64,000 nucleotides of DNA from Bordetella holmesii ATCC 51541 (GCA_000612485.1 CP007494.1:2294001-2358000), one strand, 5' to 3'. Counted from the stretch's first letter, positions 37,757-49,024 are shown. Notes: generated by a model not told the origin, from the letters alone. Numbers and translations: made by a program.

Positions 37757-37956
37757 TTGTAGCGGCCTTGAGCTTGTTTTTGTAGTACGCGGCGTTTTTC
37801 GGGACGCCGCTTCTTGGCCCTGACGGCCATGTGTACGTTCCCACGGGGCACCCCGCAAGAGCGGCGCAACCGGCAGGTCTTTTGACTCCACTGCGGCGGG
37901 CAAGCCGTTGCGGTGTGTATCAACGGCCAATTTTGGCTTAATGGACTATTAACCTA
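37757..37956 (+). promoter_or_regulatory. leader region of rpsA
   Basis: 200 bp without a gene. It contains a stem, GCGGCGT and ACGCCGC (37788-37809), with an 8-base loop, not followed by a T-tract. Ribosomal protein S1 is autoregulated at translation through its leader in other bacteria; this is the place to look for such a structure. No clear promoter was assigned. Confidence 0.35.
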
Positions 37957-39669
37957 ATGTCTTCCGTTTCCACTCCCGCCTTCGGCGGCGAAAGCTTTGC
38001 CGACCTGTTTGCCGAGAGCCTCAAGAGCCAGGACATGAAGTCCGGCGAGGTCATCAGCGCTGAAGTCGTTCGCGTCGATCACAATTTCGTGGTCGTGAAC
38101 GCCGGCCTGAAGTCCGAGGCGCTGATCCCCCTGGAAGAGTTCTTGAACGACCTGGGCGAGCTCGAAGTACAACCCGGCGATTTCGTCTCCGTGGCGATCG
38201 ATTCGCTGGAAAACGGCTACGGCGACACCATTCTGTCGCGTGACCGCGCCAAGCGCCTGTCGGCCTGGCTGCAACTCGAAAAGGCCCTGGAAAATGGCGA
38301 GCTGGTCACCGGCACCATCACGGGCAAGGTCAAGGGCGGCCTGACCGTCATGACCAACGGCATCCGCGCCTTCCTGCCGGGTTCGCTGGTTGATCTGCGT
38401 CCGGTCAAGGACACCACCCCCTACGAGGGCAAGACCCTCGAGTTCAAGGTCATCAAGCTCGATCGCAAGCGCAACAACGTTGTGCTGTCGCGCCGCCAGG
38501 TGCTGGAAGCCAGCATGGGCGAAGAGCGCCAGAAGCTGCTCGAGACGCTGCACGAAGGTGCCGTGGTCAAGGGCGTGGTTAAGAACATCACCGATTACGG
38601 CGCGTTCGTGGACCTGGGCGGTATCGACGGCCTGCTGCATATCACCGACATGGCATGGCGCCGTGTGCGTCACCCCTCCGAAGTCCTGCAAGTGGGTCAG
38701 GAAGTCGAAGCCAAGGTCCTCAAGTTCGACCAGGAAAAGAGCCGCGTGTCGCTGGGCGTCAAGCAACTGGGCGAAGATCCGTGGGTGGGCCTGGCTCGCC
38801 GCTACCCGCAAGGCACCCGTCTGTTCGGTAAGGTGACCAACCTGACCGACTACGGCGCCTTCGTTGAAGTCGAAGCCGGCATCGAAGGTCTGGTGCACGT
38901 CTCCGAAATGGACTGGACCAACAAGAACGTCGATCCGCGCAAGGTTGTCACCCTGGGCGAAGAAGTCGAAGTCATGGTCCTGGAGATCGACGAAGACCGT
39001 CGCCGTATCTCGCTGGGCATGAAGCAGTGCCGTCAGAACCCGTGGGAAGAGTTCGCCACGAACTTCAAGCGCGGCGACAAGGTTCGCGGCGCCATCAAGT
39101 CGATCACCGACTTCGGCGTGTTCGTGGGTCTGCCTGGCGGTATCGATGGCCTGGTTCACCTGTCCGACCTGTCGTGGACGGAAACCGGTGAAGAAGCGGT
39201 TCGCAACTTCAAGAAGGGCGACGAGCTCGAAGCCGTGGTTCTGGGTATCGACACCGAGAAGGAACGCATCTCGCTGGGCATCAAGCAGCTGGAAGGCGAT
39301 CCTTTCAACAACTTCGTTGCCACGTACGACAAGGGTGCTGTGGTCCCCGGCACGATCAAGTCGGTCGAGCCCAAGGGTGCTGTCGTGACCCTGTCGGTCG
39401 ACGTCGAAGGCTACCTGCGTGCTTCCGAGATCTCCTCGGGCCGCGTTGAAGATGCCACGACGGTTCTGACCGCCGGCGCCAACATCGAAGCCATGATCAT
39501 CAACATCGATCGCAAGGCGCGTTCGGTCCAGTTGTCGGTCAAGGCTCGCGATAGCGCAGAGACCGCTGAAACTATCCAGCGCATGTCCGACGCCAGCGCA
39601 TCTTCGGGTACGACCAACCTGGGCGCGCTGCTCAAGGCCAAGCTGGACCAACAGCGCAACGACGGTTGA
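37957..39669 (+). CDS. rpsA: 30S ribosomal protein S1
   Basis: 570 residues with six S1 RNA-binding repeats. The first two (about 25-95 and 110-175) are the divergent ribosome-binding ones; the later four carry the typical [40 protein letters not shown] and [20 protein letters not shown] cores. S1 unwinds and captures mRNA on the 30S subunit. Highly biased codon use, as expected for an abundant protein. Upstream of ihfB by 3 bp. Confidence 0.97.
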   Translation: MSSVSTPAFGGESFADLFAESLKSQDMKSGEVISAEVVRVDHNFVVVNAGLKSEALIPLEEFLNDLGELEVQPGDFVSVAIDSLENGYGDTILSRDRAKRLSAWLQLEKALENGELVTGTITGKVKGGLTVMTNGIRAFLPGSLVDLRPVKDTTPYEGKTLEFKVIKLDRKRNNVVLSRRQVLEASMGEERQKLLETLHEGAVVKGVVKNITDYGAFVDLGGIDGLLHITDMAWRRVRHPSEVLQVGQEVEAKVLKFDQEKSRVSLGVKQLGEDPWVGLARRYPQGTRLFGKVTNLTDYGAFVEVEAGIEGLVHVSEMDWTNKNVDPRKVVTLGEEVEVMVLEIDEDRRRISLGMKQCRQNPWEEFATNFKRGDKVRGAIKSITDFGVFVGLPGGIDGLVHLSDLSWTETGEEAVRNFKKGDELEAVVLGIDTEKERISLGIKQLEGDPFNNFVATYDKGAVVPGTIKSVEPKGAVVTLSVDVEGYLRASEISSGRVEDATTVLTAGANIEAMIINIDRKARSVQLSVKARDSAETAETIQRMSDASASSGTTNLGALLKAKLDQQRNDG

Positions 39670-39672
39670 CGT

Positions 39673-40032
39673 GTGACCAAGTCGGAGCTGATCGCCGCTC
39701 TGGCGGCCCGCTATCCCCAGCTGGCCGCCCGCGACACCGATTACGCGGTCAAGACCGTGCTTGATGCGATGACCCAGGCCCTGGCCTCGGGGCAGCGCAT
39801 CGAGATTCGCGGTTTCGGCAGTTTTTCGCTGTCGCAGCGGTCTCCGCGCGTGGGGCGCAATCCCAAGTCGGGTGAGCAGGTGCTGGTGCCTGGTAAACAG
39901 GTGCCTCACTTCAAGGCCGGCAAGGAGTTGCGAGAGCGTGTGGATCTGACTGGTAACGAACCGGGTGGCGATTCCTCGCATGAATCGTCCGACCCTCTGC
40001 AGTCCGTGATGGATATGCATGCAATGCATTGA
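39673..40032 (+). CDS. ihfB: integration host factor subunit beta
   Basis: 119 residues from a GTG start at 39673. Histone-like fold: [44 protein letters not shown] (the beta-arm that intercalates DNA) and [14 protein letters not shown]. It is longer than E. coli IhfB by about 25 C-terminal residues ([15 protein letters not shown]...). IHF bends DNA in replication, recombination and sigma-54 transcription. Follows rpsA closely, as in many proteobacteria. Confidence 0.95.
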   Translation: MTKSELIAALAARYPQLAARDTDYAVKTVLDAMTQALASGQRIEIRGFGSFSLSQRSPRVGRNPKSGEQVLVPGKQVPHFKAGKELRERVDLTGNEPGGDSSHESSDPLQSVMDMHAMH

Positions 40033-40057
40033 CGTCACTACGCGGTCGTCGCGACGC

Positions 40058-40095
40058 AAAGCCCCTTGATGTATTTCAAGGGGCTTTGTTTTTGG
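40058..40095 (+). terminator. rho-independent terminator after ihfB
   Basis: AAAGCCCCTTGA and TTCAAGGGGCTTT form a 12-bp stem with a 5-base loop, followed by GTTTTT. It starts 26 bp after the ihfB stop. Confidence 0.85.
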
Positions 40096-40197
40096 CTGCC
40101 TGCCATGGGGTGATCCCGACAAAAGCCTGCCGTTGGCTACTGATTCGGTCTGGCTTGCGCTTACAATTGATTGTCTTAAATATCTGGAGCATGCGCC

Positions 40198-40512
40198 ATG
40201 CGCTACCTTGTCTGGGCCCTGCGATTGCTCGTGTTCATCGCCGTTTTGATGTTCGCGCTGAAGAATACCGATCCGGTGGCCGTCAAGTTCTATGCGGATT
40301 ACGTGGTGCAGGATGTCCCGCTGATCGTGGTGATGCTGGTGACGTTCGTGCTTGGCGCGGTGTTTGGTCTGTTGCTGACGGTGCCGGCATCGATGCGCCG
40401 TCGTCGCGAAGCGCAGCGCCTGCGCCGTGAGCTCGAGCGCCTGCAGGCTGCCACGCTTGGCCAGCAACCTGCCGTCGCGCCCGAAGCGGTCGCGCCGATG
40501 TCGCCGCTCTAA
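40198..40512 (+). CDS. lapA: LapA family inner membrane protein
   Basis: 104 residues, two membrane helices (about 5-22 and 42-64: VPLIVVMLVTFVLGAVFGLL) and a basic cytoplasmic C-tail (PASMRRRREAQRLRREL). LapA (DUF1049) with LapB controls LPS synthesis by acting on LpxC turnover; in E. coli lapA and lapB are adjacent, as here. Ribosome site weak. Confidence 0.85.
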   Translation: MRYLVWALRLLVFIAVLMFALKNTDPVAVKFYADYVVQDVPLIVVMLVTFVLGAVFGLLLTVPASMRRRREAQRLRRELERLQAATLGQQPAVAPEAVAPMSPL

Positions 40513-40545
40513 TGCGGCTGTGATTGCATTGCTAGAGTCTGAAAC

Positions 40546-41775
40546 GTGGACTTTGAACCCTGGTGGCTGATTTTCGTGCCCGTGCTGTTTGCACTGGGCT
40601 GGTTGGCAGCGCGTTTTGATTTCAGGCAGATGTTGCGCGAGACGCGCACCTTGCCGGATTCATATTTTCGCGGCCTGAATTTTTTGCTCAACGAGCAACC
40701 CGATCGAGCCATTGATGCCTTCGTCGAGGTCGCCAAGCTGGACCCTGAGACGACGGAGCTGCATTTTGCCCTGGGGAGCCTGTTTCGCCGGCGTGGCGAG
40801 ATGGAGCGGGCCATCCGGGTACACCAGAGCCTGTTGAGCCGCTCCGATCTGCCGCAGGCCGAGCGTGAGCATGCGCAGCACGAGCTGGCGCAGGATTTTC
40901 TCAAGGCGGGAATGCTGGATCGCGCCGAGGCCGCCTTTGAACAGCTCAAGGCCACTGACACGCGCTATGCCTTGCCGGCTTTGCGCTCGCTGATCCGCAT
41001 CTATGAATCCGAACACGATTGGCCACGAGCCATCGAGGCGGTCAAAACCTTGCACGGCCTGGTCGACGAGCCCGTGCCGCAACTCGTCCATTACTACTGC
41101 GAGCAGGCCCAGGGAGCGCTGTCGGCCAAACCCGCCGACATCGAAGCTGCACTGACGGCTCTGGACGCAGCCGATCACGCCGTCGAAGTCGCGGGTCGCG
41201 GTGAGAGCCTGAGCCACGGCTCCAAGGTGCGCACGTCCTTGTTGCGCGCGCGGCTGGCCGGGCTGGAAAACGACAGCAAGCGTGAACGCCTGTATCTGGA
41301 AAGCATACTCGCCGATGCGCCGGAGTATGCCGGCCTTGTGGCCGAGCAGTTGCTGGCCAATTACCGGCAGGCCGGTGAGGCGGTGCAGGGCTTGGAGCAT
41401 TTGCGCGCGCAGTACGAGCGCCACGCGTCGCTGGATCTGTTCAACGTGGTCTTCCGCGAGTTACGGGCACAGCAAGGCAGTGATATGGCTTGGGCCTTTG
41501 CGCGCGCCGCGTTGCGCCATCATCCTTCGCTGTTGGGCCTGGACCGCCTGCTGGAAGCCGAGCTGAGTGCGCAGCCTGCCGGCGAAGCGCAAAGCAGCCC
41601 CGTGCCCGGTGCGGACCTGAGCTTGTTGCGTACCCTGATCCACAAACATACGCAGCGCCTCGATCGCTACGCCTGCCGCAATTGCGGATTTCAGGCGCGC
41701 CGCTTCTACTGGCAGTGTCCGGGTTGTAACGCCTGGGAAACCTACACCCCGCGTCGTTTGGAAGAACTTGAATGA
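40546..41775 (+). CDS. lapB: lipopolysaccharide assembly protein LapB (YciM)
   Basis: 409 residues from a GTG start at 40546. One N-terminal membrane helix ([20 protein letters not shown]), about nine TPR repeats, and a C-terminal rubredoxin-like zinc site (YACRNCGF...[12 protein letters not shown]). LapB brings LpxC to the FtsH protease and links LPS synthesis to export. The stop overlaps the rfaE start (41772-41775), tying LPS control to the heptose genes. Confidence 0.93.
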   Translation: MDFEPWWLIFVPVLFALGWLAARFDFRQMLRETRTLPDSYFRGLNFLLNEQPDRAIDAFVEVAKLDPETTELHFALGSLFRRRGEMERAIRVHQSLLSRSDLPQAEREHAQHELAQDFLKAGMLDRAEAAFEQLKATDTRYALPALRSLIRIYESEHDWPRAIEAVKTLHGLVDEPVPQLVHYYCEQAQGALSAKPADIEAALTALDAADHAVEVAGRGESLSHGSKVRTSLLRARLAGLENDSKRERLYLESILADAPEYAGLVAEQLLANYRQAGEAVQGLEHLRAQYERHASLDLFNVVFRELRAQQGSDMAWAFARAALRHHPSLLGLDRLLEAELSAQPAGEAQSSPVPGADLSLLRTLIHKHTQRLDRYACRNCGFQARRFYWQCPGCNAWETYTPRRLEELE

Positions 41776-42712
41776 TGTCTTTTCCCGCCCAGGCTCTTGC
41801 CCGAGCCCGCGTGCTCGTTGTTGGCGATGTCATGCTGGACCGTTATTGGTTCGGTGAGGTCGAACGCATTTCCCCCGAAGCTCCGGTACCTGTGGTGCGG
41901 GTGGCGCGGCGCGAGGATCGGCTCGGCGGCGCGGCCAACGTGGCGCGCAATATCGCGGCGCTGGGTGCGCATGCCACGCTGATCGGTGTGGTGGGGGCCG
42001 ATGAGGCAGGCGGGCGCATCGCGGCGCTGGCCTCTGAGGCTGGCGTGCGAACCGATCTGATAGCTGACCCGCAGGGGCACACTACGCTCAAGATGCGCGT
42101 GCTGGGTCGCCAGCAACAGTTGCTGCGCGTCGATTTCGAAGAGTCACCCGTTGGGGCTACGCTTGACGGCTAGACCAGGCTCTGGCGCGTGAGCTGTCGG
42201 CGTGCGATGTCCTGGTGCTGTCGGATTACGCCAAAGGCGCGCTGGCGCGGGTGCAAGCCATGATCGTGGCTGCACGCGCCCGCAACATTCCGGTGCTGGT
42301 CGACCCCAAGGGGGATGACTACACACTTTATCGTGGCGCCACTCTGGTCACACCGAATCGCTCCGAAATGCAGCAGGCCGTGGGTCGCTGGGCAAGCGAG
42401 TCGCAACTGACCGAGCGTGCGCAGGCGTTGCGCACGGAACTGGATCTGGAAGCGTTGCTGGTGACGCGTTCGGAGCAGGGAATGACGCTGTTTACCCAGA
42501 ACGGACGCGAGCACGTCGACGCTCAGGCGCACGAAGTATTCGATGTCTCCGGTGCCGGCGATACCGTGCTGGCGACGCTGGCGGTCATGCGCGCCGCAGG
42601 CCTGTCGTGGGTGGATGCAATGCGCTGGGCCAACCGCGCCGGCGGCATCGTCGTCGGCAAGCTGGGCACATCGATCGTGACCGGCACTGAACTCGCAGGA
42701 GAAGCAATATGA
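41772..42712 (+). pseudogene. rfaE: D-glycero-beta-D-manno-heptose-7-phosphate kinase (RfaE/HldE domain I), one-base frameshift
   Basis: Start at 41772 overlapping lapB. PfkB-family sugar kinase: [20 protein letters not shown] and [20 protein letters not shown] in the N-terminal half, and FDVSGAGDTVLATLAVMRAA (catalytic Asp) in the C-terminal half. The frame breaks at 42169-42170: ATLDG is followed by a stop, but adding one G gives [19 protein letters not shown], continuing into LSDYAKGAL and ending at 42712. The repaired product of about 313 residues has only the kinase domain. It makes the ADP-heptose precursor of the LPS core with HldD, next door. Confidence 0.9.
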
Positions 42713-43698
42713 TCATTGTCACTGGCGCAGCCGGTTTCATCGGCAGCAACCTGGTGCGGGGTCTGAACCGCCGCGGCATCCAGGACATCATCGCCGTCGA
42801 TGATCTGACGCAAGGCGATAAATTCCTCAATCTGGTCGACTGCAAGATTGCCGACTATATGCATCACGAGGACGTGCGCGAGCTGCTGCGTGCCGGCAAG
42901 CTGCCGCGTCTGCGCGCGGTATTGCATCAGGGGGCTTGCTCGGATACCACCGAGCGCAACGGCCGCTACATGATGGACAACAATTACCGCGTCACGCTGG
43001 AGTGGTTTGAGTACTGCCAGGCGCAGCGCGTGCCCCTGTTGTATGCCTCATCGGCGGCCGTGTATGGCGCTTCGACAGTGTACGTGGAAGACCCGGCCAA
43101 CGAGGGGCCGTTGAATGTCTACGGCTACTCCAAGCTGTTGTTCGATCAGGTCTTGCGCACGCGGATGGACAAACTGACGGCGCAGGTCGTTGGTCTGCGT
43201 TATTTCAACGTCTATGGTCCGCACGAACAGCACAAGGGCCGTATGGCCTCGGTGGTTTTCCACAACATGAATCAGTTCCTCTCCGAAGGGCATGTGCGCC
43301 TGTTCGCCGGCTGGAATGGCTATCCCGATGGCGGGCAGAGCCGCGACTTCATCTCGGTGCAGGACGTGGTGGATGTCAATCTGCACTTTCTGGAGCATCC
43401 GCAGATTTCGGGCATTTTCAATTGCGGCACTGGACGCGCTCAGCCCTTTAACGACGTGGCTGCCGCCGTGGTGAACAGCCTGCGTGCCGAGAACGGCGAG
43501 CAGGCGCTGCCGCTGGAGGAGCTGGTGAGCGAGGGACTGATCCGCTATATCCCGTTTCCGGATGACCTTAAGGGACGCTATCAGAGCTTCACTCAGGCCA
43601 ACGTGGATAACCTGCGTGCGGCTGGGTTTACGGCGCCCATGCGCGATGTGCAGACTGGCGTGAGCGAGTACGTGCGCTATTGGCGTGCGCGCAAATAA
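42709..43698 (+). CDS. hldD: ADP-L-glycero-D-manno-heptose-6-epimerase
   Basis: 329 residues, start overlapping the rfaE stop (ATGA). Extended [23 protein letters not shown] binds NADP, active-site region SSAAVYG and [10 protein letters not shown] (YxxxK), [19 protein letters not shown]. Converts ADP-D,D-heptose to the L,D form used for the LPS inner core. Known as rfaD in Bordetella. Confidence 0.95.
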   Translation: MIIVTGAAGFIGSNLVRGLNRRGIQDIIAVDDLTQGDKFLNLVDCKIADYMHHEDVRELLRAGKLPRLRAVLHQGACSDTTERNGRYMMDNNYRVTLEWFEYCQAQRVPLLYASSAAVYGASTVYVEDPANEGPLNVYGYSKLLFDQVLRTRMDKLTAQVVGLRYFNVYGPHEQHKGRMASVVFHNMNQFLSEGHVRLFAGWNGYPDGGQSRDFISVQDVVDVNLHFLEHPQISGIFNCGTGRAQPFNDVAAAVVNSLRAENGEQALPLEELVSEGLIRYIPFPDDLKGRYQSFTQANVDNLRAAGFTAPMRDVQTGVSEYVRYWRARK

Positions 43699-43813
43699 GC
43701 CGCGCGGAGTTCTACGCTAGGCCAAAAACGGCAAACTGACGGGCTGCGCGAGGGCCCGTCAGCGCATTCTGGAAGCCCTGGCGGCGATGGCCGTCTTTTT
43801 TCAGGAGTCTTTC

Positions 43814-44163
43814 ATGCGTTTCCGTTCCCTTTGCCTGCCGGGCCGACTCGTGGCCGCCGCGTTGCTTCTGGGTCCTGCGGCGCCTGCCTCGGCGCTGGAT
43901 CTGAATAGCGCCACGGCGGCGCAACTGCGTGAACTCAAAGGCCTTGGGCCACGCAGTGCCGAACTCATCGTCCATGAGCGGGACCGAGCAGGCCCGTACC
44001 GATCGCTCGAAGATTTAAGCGACCGGGTGCGCGGTATCGGCGCGCGCAAAGCCGCCAGCCTGGCCGAGGCCGGCCTGACGGTGGGAAAACCGTCGGCGGG
44101 CCAACCCGCGGGGCCAAGCCCGCCACGTCCGCTAAAGCGCCAGCCCCAGCCCGTCGTCCCTGA
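43814..44163 (+). pseudogene. ComEA-like helix-hairpin-helix protein, one-base frameshift near the end
   Basis: Start at 43814 with AGGAG upstream. Signal peptide (LVAAALLLGPAAPASA) and a double helix-hairpin-helix domain (LDLNSATAAQLRELKGLGPR; GIGARKAASLAEAGL). ComEA-type proteins bind DNA in the periplasm during uptake. In the frame as given the ORF runs on into cysM, but with one more G at 44110-44113 the tail becomes AGAKPATSAKAPAPARRP and stops at 44163, a normal Ala/Pro-rich ending. The 499-residue ComEA-CysM fusion frame is thus an artefact of the indel. Confidence 0.8.
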
Positions 44164-44224
44164 TTCCCTGCCAGGATCGCGGGTTTGGCCGCCAAGCGGC
44201 TCGCCGGGCGGTTATGATCGACGC

Positions 44225-45135
44225 ATGAACGCCATCACTTACCCCACCGTCGAGCAAACTGTCGGCAACACGCCGTTGGTGCGCTTGCAACGCATTCCTG
44301 CCGAGCTCGGTCAGGCCCGCGGCAACGTCATTCTCGCCAAGCTAGAGGGCAATAATCCTGCCGGCTCGGTGAAAGACCGGCCCGCTTTGTCGATGATTCT
44401 GCGCGCTGAAGAGCGGGGCGAGATTGCCCCCGGCGACACGCTGATCGAAGCCACCAGCGGCAATACCGGCATCGCCTTGGCCATGACCGCTGCGATGCGC
44501 GGCTATCGCATGATTCTCATCATGCCGGACAATCTGTCGGTGGAGCGCCGCGCGGCCATGACGGCCTATGGCGCTGAACTCATCCTGACACCCGCCGCCA
44601 AAGGCGGTATGGAGTACGCCCGCGATCTGGCCACCGCGATGCAGGCCGAAGGCAAAGGCAAGGTGCTGGACCAGTTCGCCAATCCGGATAATCCGCGCGC
44701 TCATATCGAAGGGACCGGTCCGGAAATCTGGACCCAGACCCAGGGCCAGGTGACGCATTTCGTCAGCGCCATGGGCACCACCGGCACGATCATGGGGGTG
44801 TCCACCTATCTGAAGTCGCGCAACCCGGCCGTGCAAGTGGTGGGCGCGCAGCCGGCAGAGGGGTCGCAGATCCCGGGTATCCGCAAGTGGCCTGAGGCCT
44901 ATCTGCCACAGATTTTCGATCGTTCCCTGGTCGACGCTTACGAGTCGATCGGCCAGACCGAGGCCGAAACCATGGCGCGGCGCCTGGCTGCCGAGGAAGG
45001 CATCTTCGGAGGCATTTCGTCAGCAGGAGCGCTGGTCGCCGCCTTGCGTGTGGCAGCGCGGGTCGAAAACGCCACCATCGTCTTCATCGTCTGTGACCGG
45101 GGGATCGTTACTTGTCCACGGGCGTATTCAACTGA
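44225..45135 (+). pseudogene. cysM: cysteine synthase B, one-base frameshift at the C-terminus
   Basis: Start at 44225 (MNAITYPTVEQTVGNTPLVR). PLP enzyme: the lysine lies in NNPAGSVKDRPAL, phosphate loop TSGNTG, and GTTGTIMGVSTYL. All but the last ~10 residues are in one frame. At the G run 45099-45103 one added G turns VCDRGIVTCPRAY into VCDRGDRYLSTGVFN and a stop at 45135, the usual CysM ending. Makes cysteine from O-acetylserine and sulfide or thiosulfate. Without repair the protein would carry about 60 foreign C-terminal residues, running through the terminator. Confidence 0.9.
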
Positions 45136-45162
45136 GCGCGTCTTAAACGTCAGCGATAGCGA

Positions 45163-45196
45163 AAACGGTGAACCCTTCAGGTTCACCGTTTTTTTC
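45163..45196. terminator. bidirectional terminator between cysM and mltB
   Basis: CGGTGAACC and GGTTCACCG form a stem with a CTTCA loop; T-run after it on the plus strand and A-run (GAAAA) before it, so it can serve the convergent cysM and mltB genes. Confidence 0.82.
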
Positions 45197-45200
45197 GGGT

Positions 45201-46339
45201 TTAGCGGTGCCCCATGCGCAACTGCAGCTCGGCGGCCAGGTCGGCCACCGCCGTGGCATAGAAGTAACTGCGGTTGTATTGGGTAATGACAAAGAAATTG
45301 GCTGTGGCGGTACGGTACTGCGCCGTGCCGCGCGCCTCTTCGGCCAGATCCACCACACCCAGCGGGCTGGACTGCCAATTGCTGGCGGCCGCCCCCGGTG
45401 CGACCCTGGCGCCGGCCTGTTGCAGACCGGCCCAGTCCAGCTTGGGTGTCAGCCCGCCGTCGACCAGGGACGATGGGTTGGCGGGCAGGACCACTGGCGC
45501 GAAGACGGGCAGGCCGCGTTGCCAGCCATGTTGTTGCAGAAAACTGCCGACCGACATCACCGCATCAGGCACGCTGCTAGCCAGATCGATATGCCCGTCG
45601 CCATCACCGTCGACGGCATAATGGGCAATGCTGGTGGGCATGAACTGGGGCATGCCGATGGCGCCCGCGAATGAGCCCTGGGTATCGGGTGCGAGCTTGC
45701 CTTGCAGGGTAAGGGTGATGAAATCGGCCAACTGCTTGCGGAACATCTCTACGCGTTCGGGCTTGACGGGCTCCGGATAGTCGAAAGCCAGGGTGGCCAG
45801 CGCGTCGATGACACGGAAGTTGCCCATGTTGCGCCCGTACAGGGTTTCGACTCCGATGATGGACACAATGATCGACGCCGGTACGCCGTACTGCTGAGCG
45901 GCGCGTTCGATGACGGCGCGATGCTCGTTCCAGAATTCAACACCCCAGGCAATGCGTTTGGGCTCGACAAAGCGCGAGCGATAGGTGTTCCAGCTGCGCC
46001 AGACTTTGCGGCCGGGCACGGAAGGAGCGATCAGGCGCGTGACGGTGCTGCTGTAGCGAGTATCGGCGAGCATGGCCAGGATCGAATCCAGCGGCAGCGA
46101 TCGTTCGTCAGCGAGCGATTCGGCGAAGCGACGCACTTCTGGACGCATTTTGCCGCCGGGGGTGAGCGTGGCGGAAGGCTCTGCCGCGGGCGTAGTCGCG
46201 CCGATACGGATGGCCTGGGGTTTACCCTCGGTTGCGGCCGAGGAAGGGCGGATGCGCCGGGTTGGGAGGAGGGGGAGGCACAGCCTCCGAGCAGGACAGC
46301 CGCAAAGCCGATTTGCAGGAAACGCCGGGTGATGAACAT
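45201..46339 (-). pseudogene. mltB: lytic transglycosylase MltB-type lipoprotein, one-base frameshift
   Basis: Start at 46339 (MFITRRFLQIGFAAVLLGGC), with lipobox LLGGC. The frame breaks at the run 46246-46248 (three G, plus strand): adding one base joins the lipoprotein N-terminus (GCASPSSQPGASA) to PSSAATEGKPQAIRIG and the catalytic domain ending at 45201. The catalytic Glu is in IIGVETLYGRNMGN; GSFAGAIGMPQFMPTSIAHY and VDGDGDGHIDLAS are diagnostic. Anchored in the outer membrane, it cleaves peptidoglycan. The start overlaps that of the divergent deacetylase-like gene. Confidence 0.85.
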
Positions 46340-46349
46340 AATCTTCCCT

Positions 46350-47273
46350 ATGGAGACCATGTATCTTACCCACCCGTCGTGCAAGCTGCATGAAATGGGC
46401 AGTTGGCACCCCGAGAGTCCGCAGAGGCTGGATGCCATATCCGATCAACTGCTGGCCAGCGGCCTGATGCCGTATCTGGGCGAAAAACAGGCGCCTGCAG
46501 CCACGCGCGAGGACATCTTGCGCGTGCATAGCGCCTACCACCTGGACCGTCTGCGCGGCTTGTCGCCCGAGCACGGCTATGTGGAGATCGACCCAGACAC
46601 TCTGATGAACCCCCACACCCTGGAAGCCGCCTACCACGCGGCCGGGGCAGGAATTGCGGCAGTCGATGCCGTGATGGCGGGAGAAGCCACCACGGCCTTC
46701 TGCGCGGTGCGCCCTCCCGGGCATCACGCCGAGCACAGCCGCGCCCTCGGTTTTTGTTTTTTCAACAATGTGGCTATTGCGGCGCAACATGCCATGCATC
46801 GGCATGGCCTGACGCGCATCGCCATCGTCGATTTCGACGTGCACCATGGCAATGGCACCGAGGAGGCCTTTGCCGGCGACGAGCGGGTGTTGATGTGTAG
46901 TTTTTTCCAGCATCCTTTTTTCCCCAACAGAGGATTCGACCACCCTGCGGACAATATGTTGAATGTCCCCGTTCAGGCGTATTCGACCGGCATGGCTGTG
47001 CGCGATATCGTGCGCCAGCAGTGGTTGCCGCGCCTGCAGGCACATGCACCACAACTATTATTGATTTCGGCGGGATTCGATGCGCATCGGGAGGACGATA
47101 TGGCGCAGATGGGTCTGGTCGAGGCCGATTACGCCTGGATTACGGACCAATTGGTGGCAGTGGCCGATCAGCACGCTCAGGGGCGGATTGTCAGTACGCT
47201 CGAGGGGGGTTACAACCTGTCCGCCTTGGGCCGCAGTGTGGTTGCTCACATCAGGTCGCTGTCGAAGTTGTAG
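46350..47273 (+). CDS. histone deacetylase / acetylpolyamine amidohydrolase family protein
   Basis: 307 residues from ATG at 46350 (METMYLTHPSCKLHEMGSWH); starts at 46332 and 46359 are also possible. The zinc-enzyme motifs are complete: VRPPGHHAEHSRALGFCFFN (charge-relay His pair), AIVDFDVHHGNGTEEAF (metal Asp and His) and ISAGFDAHREDDMAQM (metal Asp). It removes acetyl or related groups from an unknown substrate, possibly an acetylated amine. Divergent from mltB with essentially no gap, so the promoters of each lie within the other gene. Confidence 0.88.
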   Translation: METMYLTHPSCKLHEMGSWHPESPQRLDAISDQLLASGLMPYLGEKQAPAATREDILRVHSAYHLDRLRGLSPEHGYVEIDPDTLMNPHTLEAAYHAAGAGIAAVDAVMAGEATTAFCAVRPPGHHAEHSRALGFCFFNNVAIAAQHAMHRHGLTRIAIVDFDVHHGNGTEEAFAGDERVLMCSFFQHPFFPNRGFDHPADNMLNVPVQAYSTGMAVRDIVRQQWLPRLQAHAPQLLLISAGFDAHREDDMAQMGLVEADYAWITDQLVAVADQHAQGRIVSTLEGGYNLSALGRSVVAHIRSLSKL

Positions 47274-47342
47274 AATCTAGAAAAAATTGTGCAATGCAAT
47301 CCCCGGCAATCCGCCGGGTAATTATTGTCTAGAGGCTGCTGG

Positions 47343-48092
47343 ATGAAGGTATTGGTACCCGTCAAGCGCGTCGTTGACTACAACGTCAAAGTACGCGTCA
47401 AGTCCGATCAAACCGGGGTGGACATCGCCAACGTGAAGATGTCGATGAATCCCTTTGACGAGATCGCCGTCGAAGAAGCAACGCGCCTTAAGGAGAAGGG
47501 CAGCGTGGCTGAGGTCATCGCCGTGTCTTGCGGTGCGGCTCAGTGCCAGGAAACATTGCGTACCGCCATGGCCATTGGCGCGGATCGCGGCGTGCTGGTG
47601 CAGACCGATGCCGAACTCCAGCCGTTGGCCGTGGCCAAGATGCTCAAGGCCCTCGTTGACAAGGAAGCTCCGCAACTGGTGATCCTGGGCAAGCAGGCCA
47701 TTGACGATGACGCCAACCAGACCGGCCAGATGCTGGCTGCACTGCTGGATTGGCCCCAGGCCACGTTCGCCAGCAAGGTGGAACTGGGCGAGGGCAAGGT
47801 CACGGTCACGCGTGAAGTCGACGGCGGGTTGGAGACGCTGACGCTGAAGCTGCCGGCCATCGTGACGACCGATCTGCGCTTGAACGAGCCGCGCTACGTC
47901 ACCCTGCCAAACATCATGAAGGCCAAGAAAAAGCCTCTGGATACGGTCACGCCGCAGGATCTGGGCGTGGACCCGGCCCCGCGTCTGAAGACCCTGAAGG
48001 TCACCGAACCGGCCGCCCGCAAGGCGGGTATCAAGGTGGCCGATGTGGCCGCGCTGGTGGACAAACTCAAGAATGAAGCGAAGGTGATCTAA
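47343..48092 (+). CDS. etfB: electron transfer flavoprotein subunit beta
   Basis: 249 residues from ATG at 47343 ([20 protein letters not shown]). [18 protein letters not shown] and the ETF signature [19 protein letters not shown] are present, with AMP- and FAD-contact regions. With EtfA it takes electrons from acyl-CoA dehydrogenases and passes them to the quinone pool. Immediately upstream of etfA. Confidence 0.95.
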   Translation: MKVLVPVKRVVDYNVKVRVKSDQTGVDIANVKMSMNPFDEIAVEEATRLKEKGSVAEVIAVSCGAAQCQETLRTAMAIGADRGVLVQTDAELQPLAVAKMLKALVDKEAPQLVILGKQAIDDDANQTGQMLAALLDWPQATFASKVELGEGKVTVTREVDGGLETLTLKLPAIVTTDLRLNEPRYVTLPNIMKAKKKPLDTVTPQDLGVDPAPRLKTLKVTEPAARKAGIKVADVAALVDKLKNEAKVI

Positions 48093-48094
48093 CA

Positions 48095-49024
48095 ATGACG
48101 ACGCTTGTTATTGCCGAACACGACAATGCCCAACTCAAGGGCGCAACGTTGAACACGATCGCTGCAGCCGCCAAACTGGGTGGTGATGTGCACGTGCTGG
48201 TGGCGGGCAGCAACGCCCGCGCGGTGGCCGAGCAGGCTGCTGCGGCCGCTGGCGTGAGCAAAGTGCTGCTGGCTGATGCGCCGCAACTGGCCGACGGCCT
48301 GGCCGAAAACCTGGTTGCTCAGGTGCTGGCCGTGGCGTCCGCCTATAGCCACATTCTGTTCCCCGCGACAGCCTCGGGCAAGAACGTCGCGCCTCGCGTG
48401 GCTGCCAAGCTGGACGTGGCACAGATCTCCGACATCATCGGTGTCGAATCTGCCGATACCTTCCAGCGCCCCATCTACGCCGGTAACGCCATTGCTACCG
48501 TGCAGTCCGGCGATGCCGTCAAAGTGATCACCGTGCGTACCACGGGCTTTGACGCCGTAGCCGCCAGCGGTGGTTCGGCAGCTATCGAAGACGCCGCTGC
48601 CGTGGCCGATTCGGGTCTGTCGAGCTTTGTCGGCCGTGAAGTCGCCAAGAGCGATCGGCCTGAACTGGCCGGTGCGCGCGTGGTGGTCTCGGGTGGCCGC
48701 GGTCTGGGCAGCGCCGAGAATTTCAAGATTCTCGACCCTCTGGCCGATAAGCTGGGCGCGGCCCTGGGTGCATCGCGTGCGGCGGTCGATGCCGGGTATG
48801 CCCCCAACGATTGGCAGGTCGGTCAGACTGGCAAGATCGTGGCACCGCAGCTTTACGTGGCGGTGGGTATTTCCGGTGCTATTCAGCATCTGGCCGGCAT
48901 GAAGGACTCCAAGGTCATCGTAGCGATCAACAAAGATCCTGAGGCTCCCATTTTCGGCGTGGCCGACTATGGTCTGGTCGGCGATCTGTTCCAGATCGTC
49001 CCGGAACTGGCTGGCGCGCTGTAA
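48095..49024 (+). CDS. etfA: electron transfer flavoprotein subunit alpha
   Basis: 309 residues. The N-terminal ETF domain is [20 protein letters not shown]; the C-terminal FAD domain includes [20 protein letters not shown] and [20 protein letters not shown], then [20 protein letters not shown]. Partner of EtfB two bases upstream. An acyl-CoA dehydrogenase at 51 kb is a likely electron donor. Confidence 0.95.
   Translation: MTTLVIAEHDNAQLKGATLNTIAAAAKLGGDVHVLVAGSNARAVAEQAAAAAGVSKVLLADAPQLADGLAENLVAQVLAVASAYSHILFPATASGKNVAPRVAAKLDVAQISDIIGVESADTFQRPIYAGNAIATVQSGDAVKVITVRTTGFDAVAASGGSAAIEDAAAVADSGLSSFVGREVAKSDRPELAGARVVVSGGRGLGSAENFKILDPLADKLGAALGASRAAVDAGYAPNDWQVGQTGKIVAPQLYVAVGISGAIQHLAGMKDSKVIVAINKDPEAPIFGVADYGLVGDLFQIVPELAGAL

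Noticed and set aside
37788..37809. rho-independent terminator after cmk
   Set aside because: A good stem but no T-tract; more likely part of the rpsA leader.
37954..40467. 837-residue minus-strand frame opposite rpsA and ihfB
   Set aside because: Shadow of a strongly biased gene; repetitive look comes from the S1 repeats.
45201..47054. 617-residue version of MltB
   Set aside because: The N-terminal third is antisense to the deacetylase-like gene; the lipoprotein start at 46339 fits better with one base restored.
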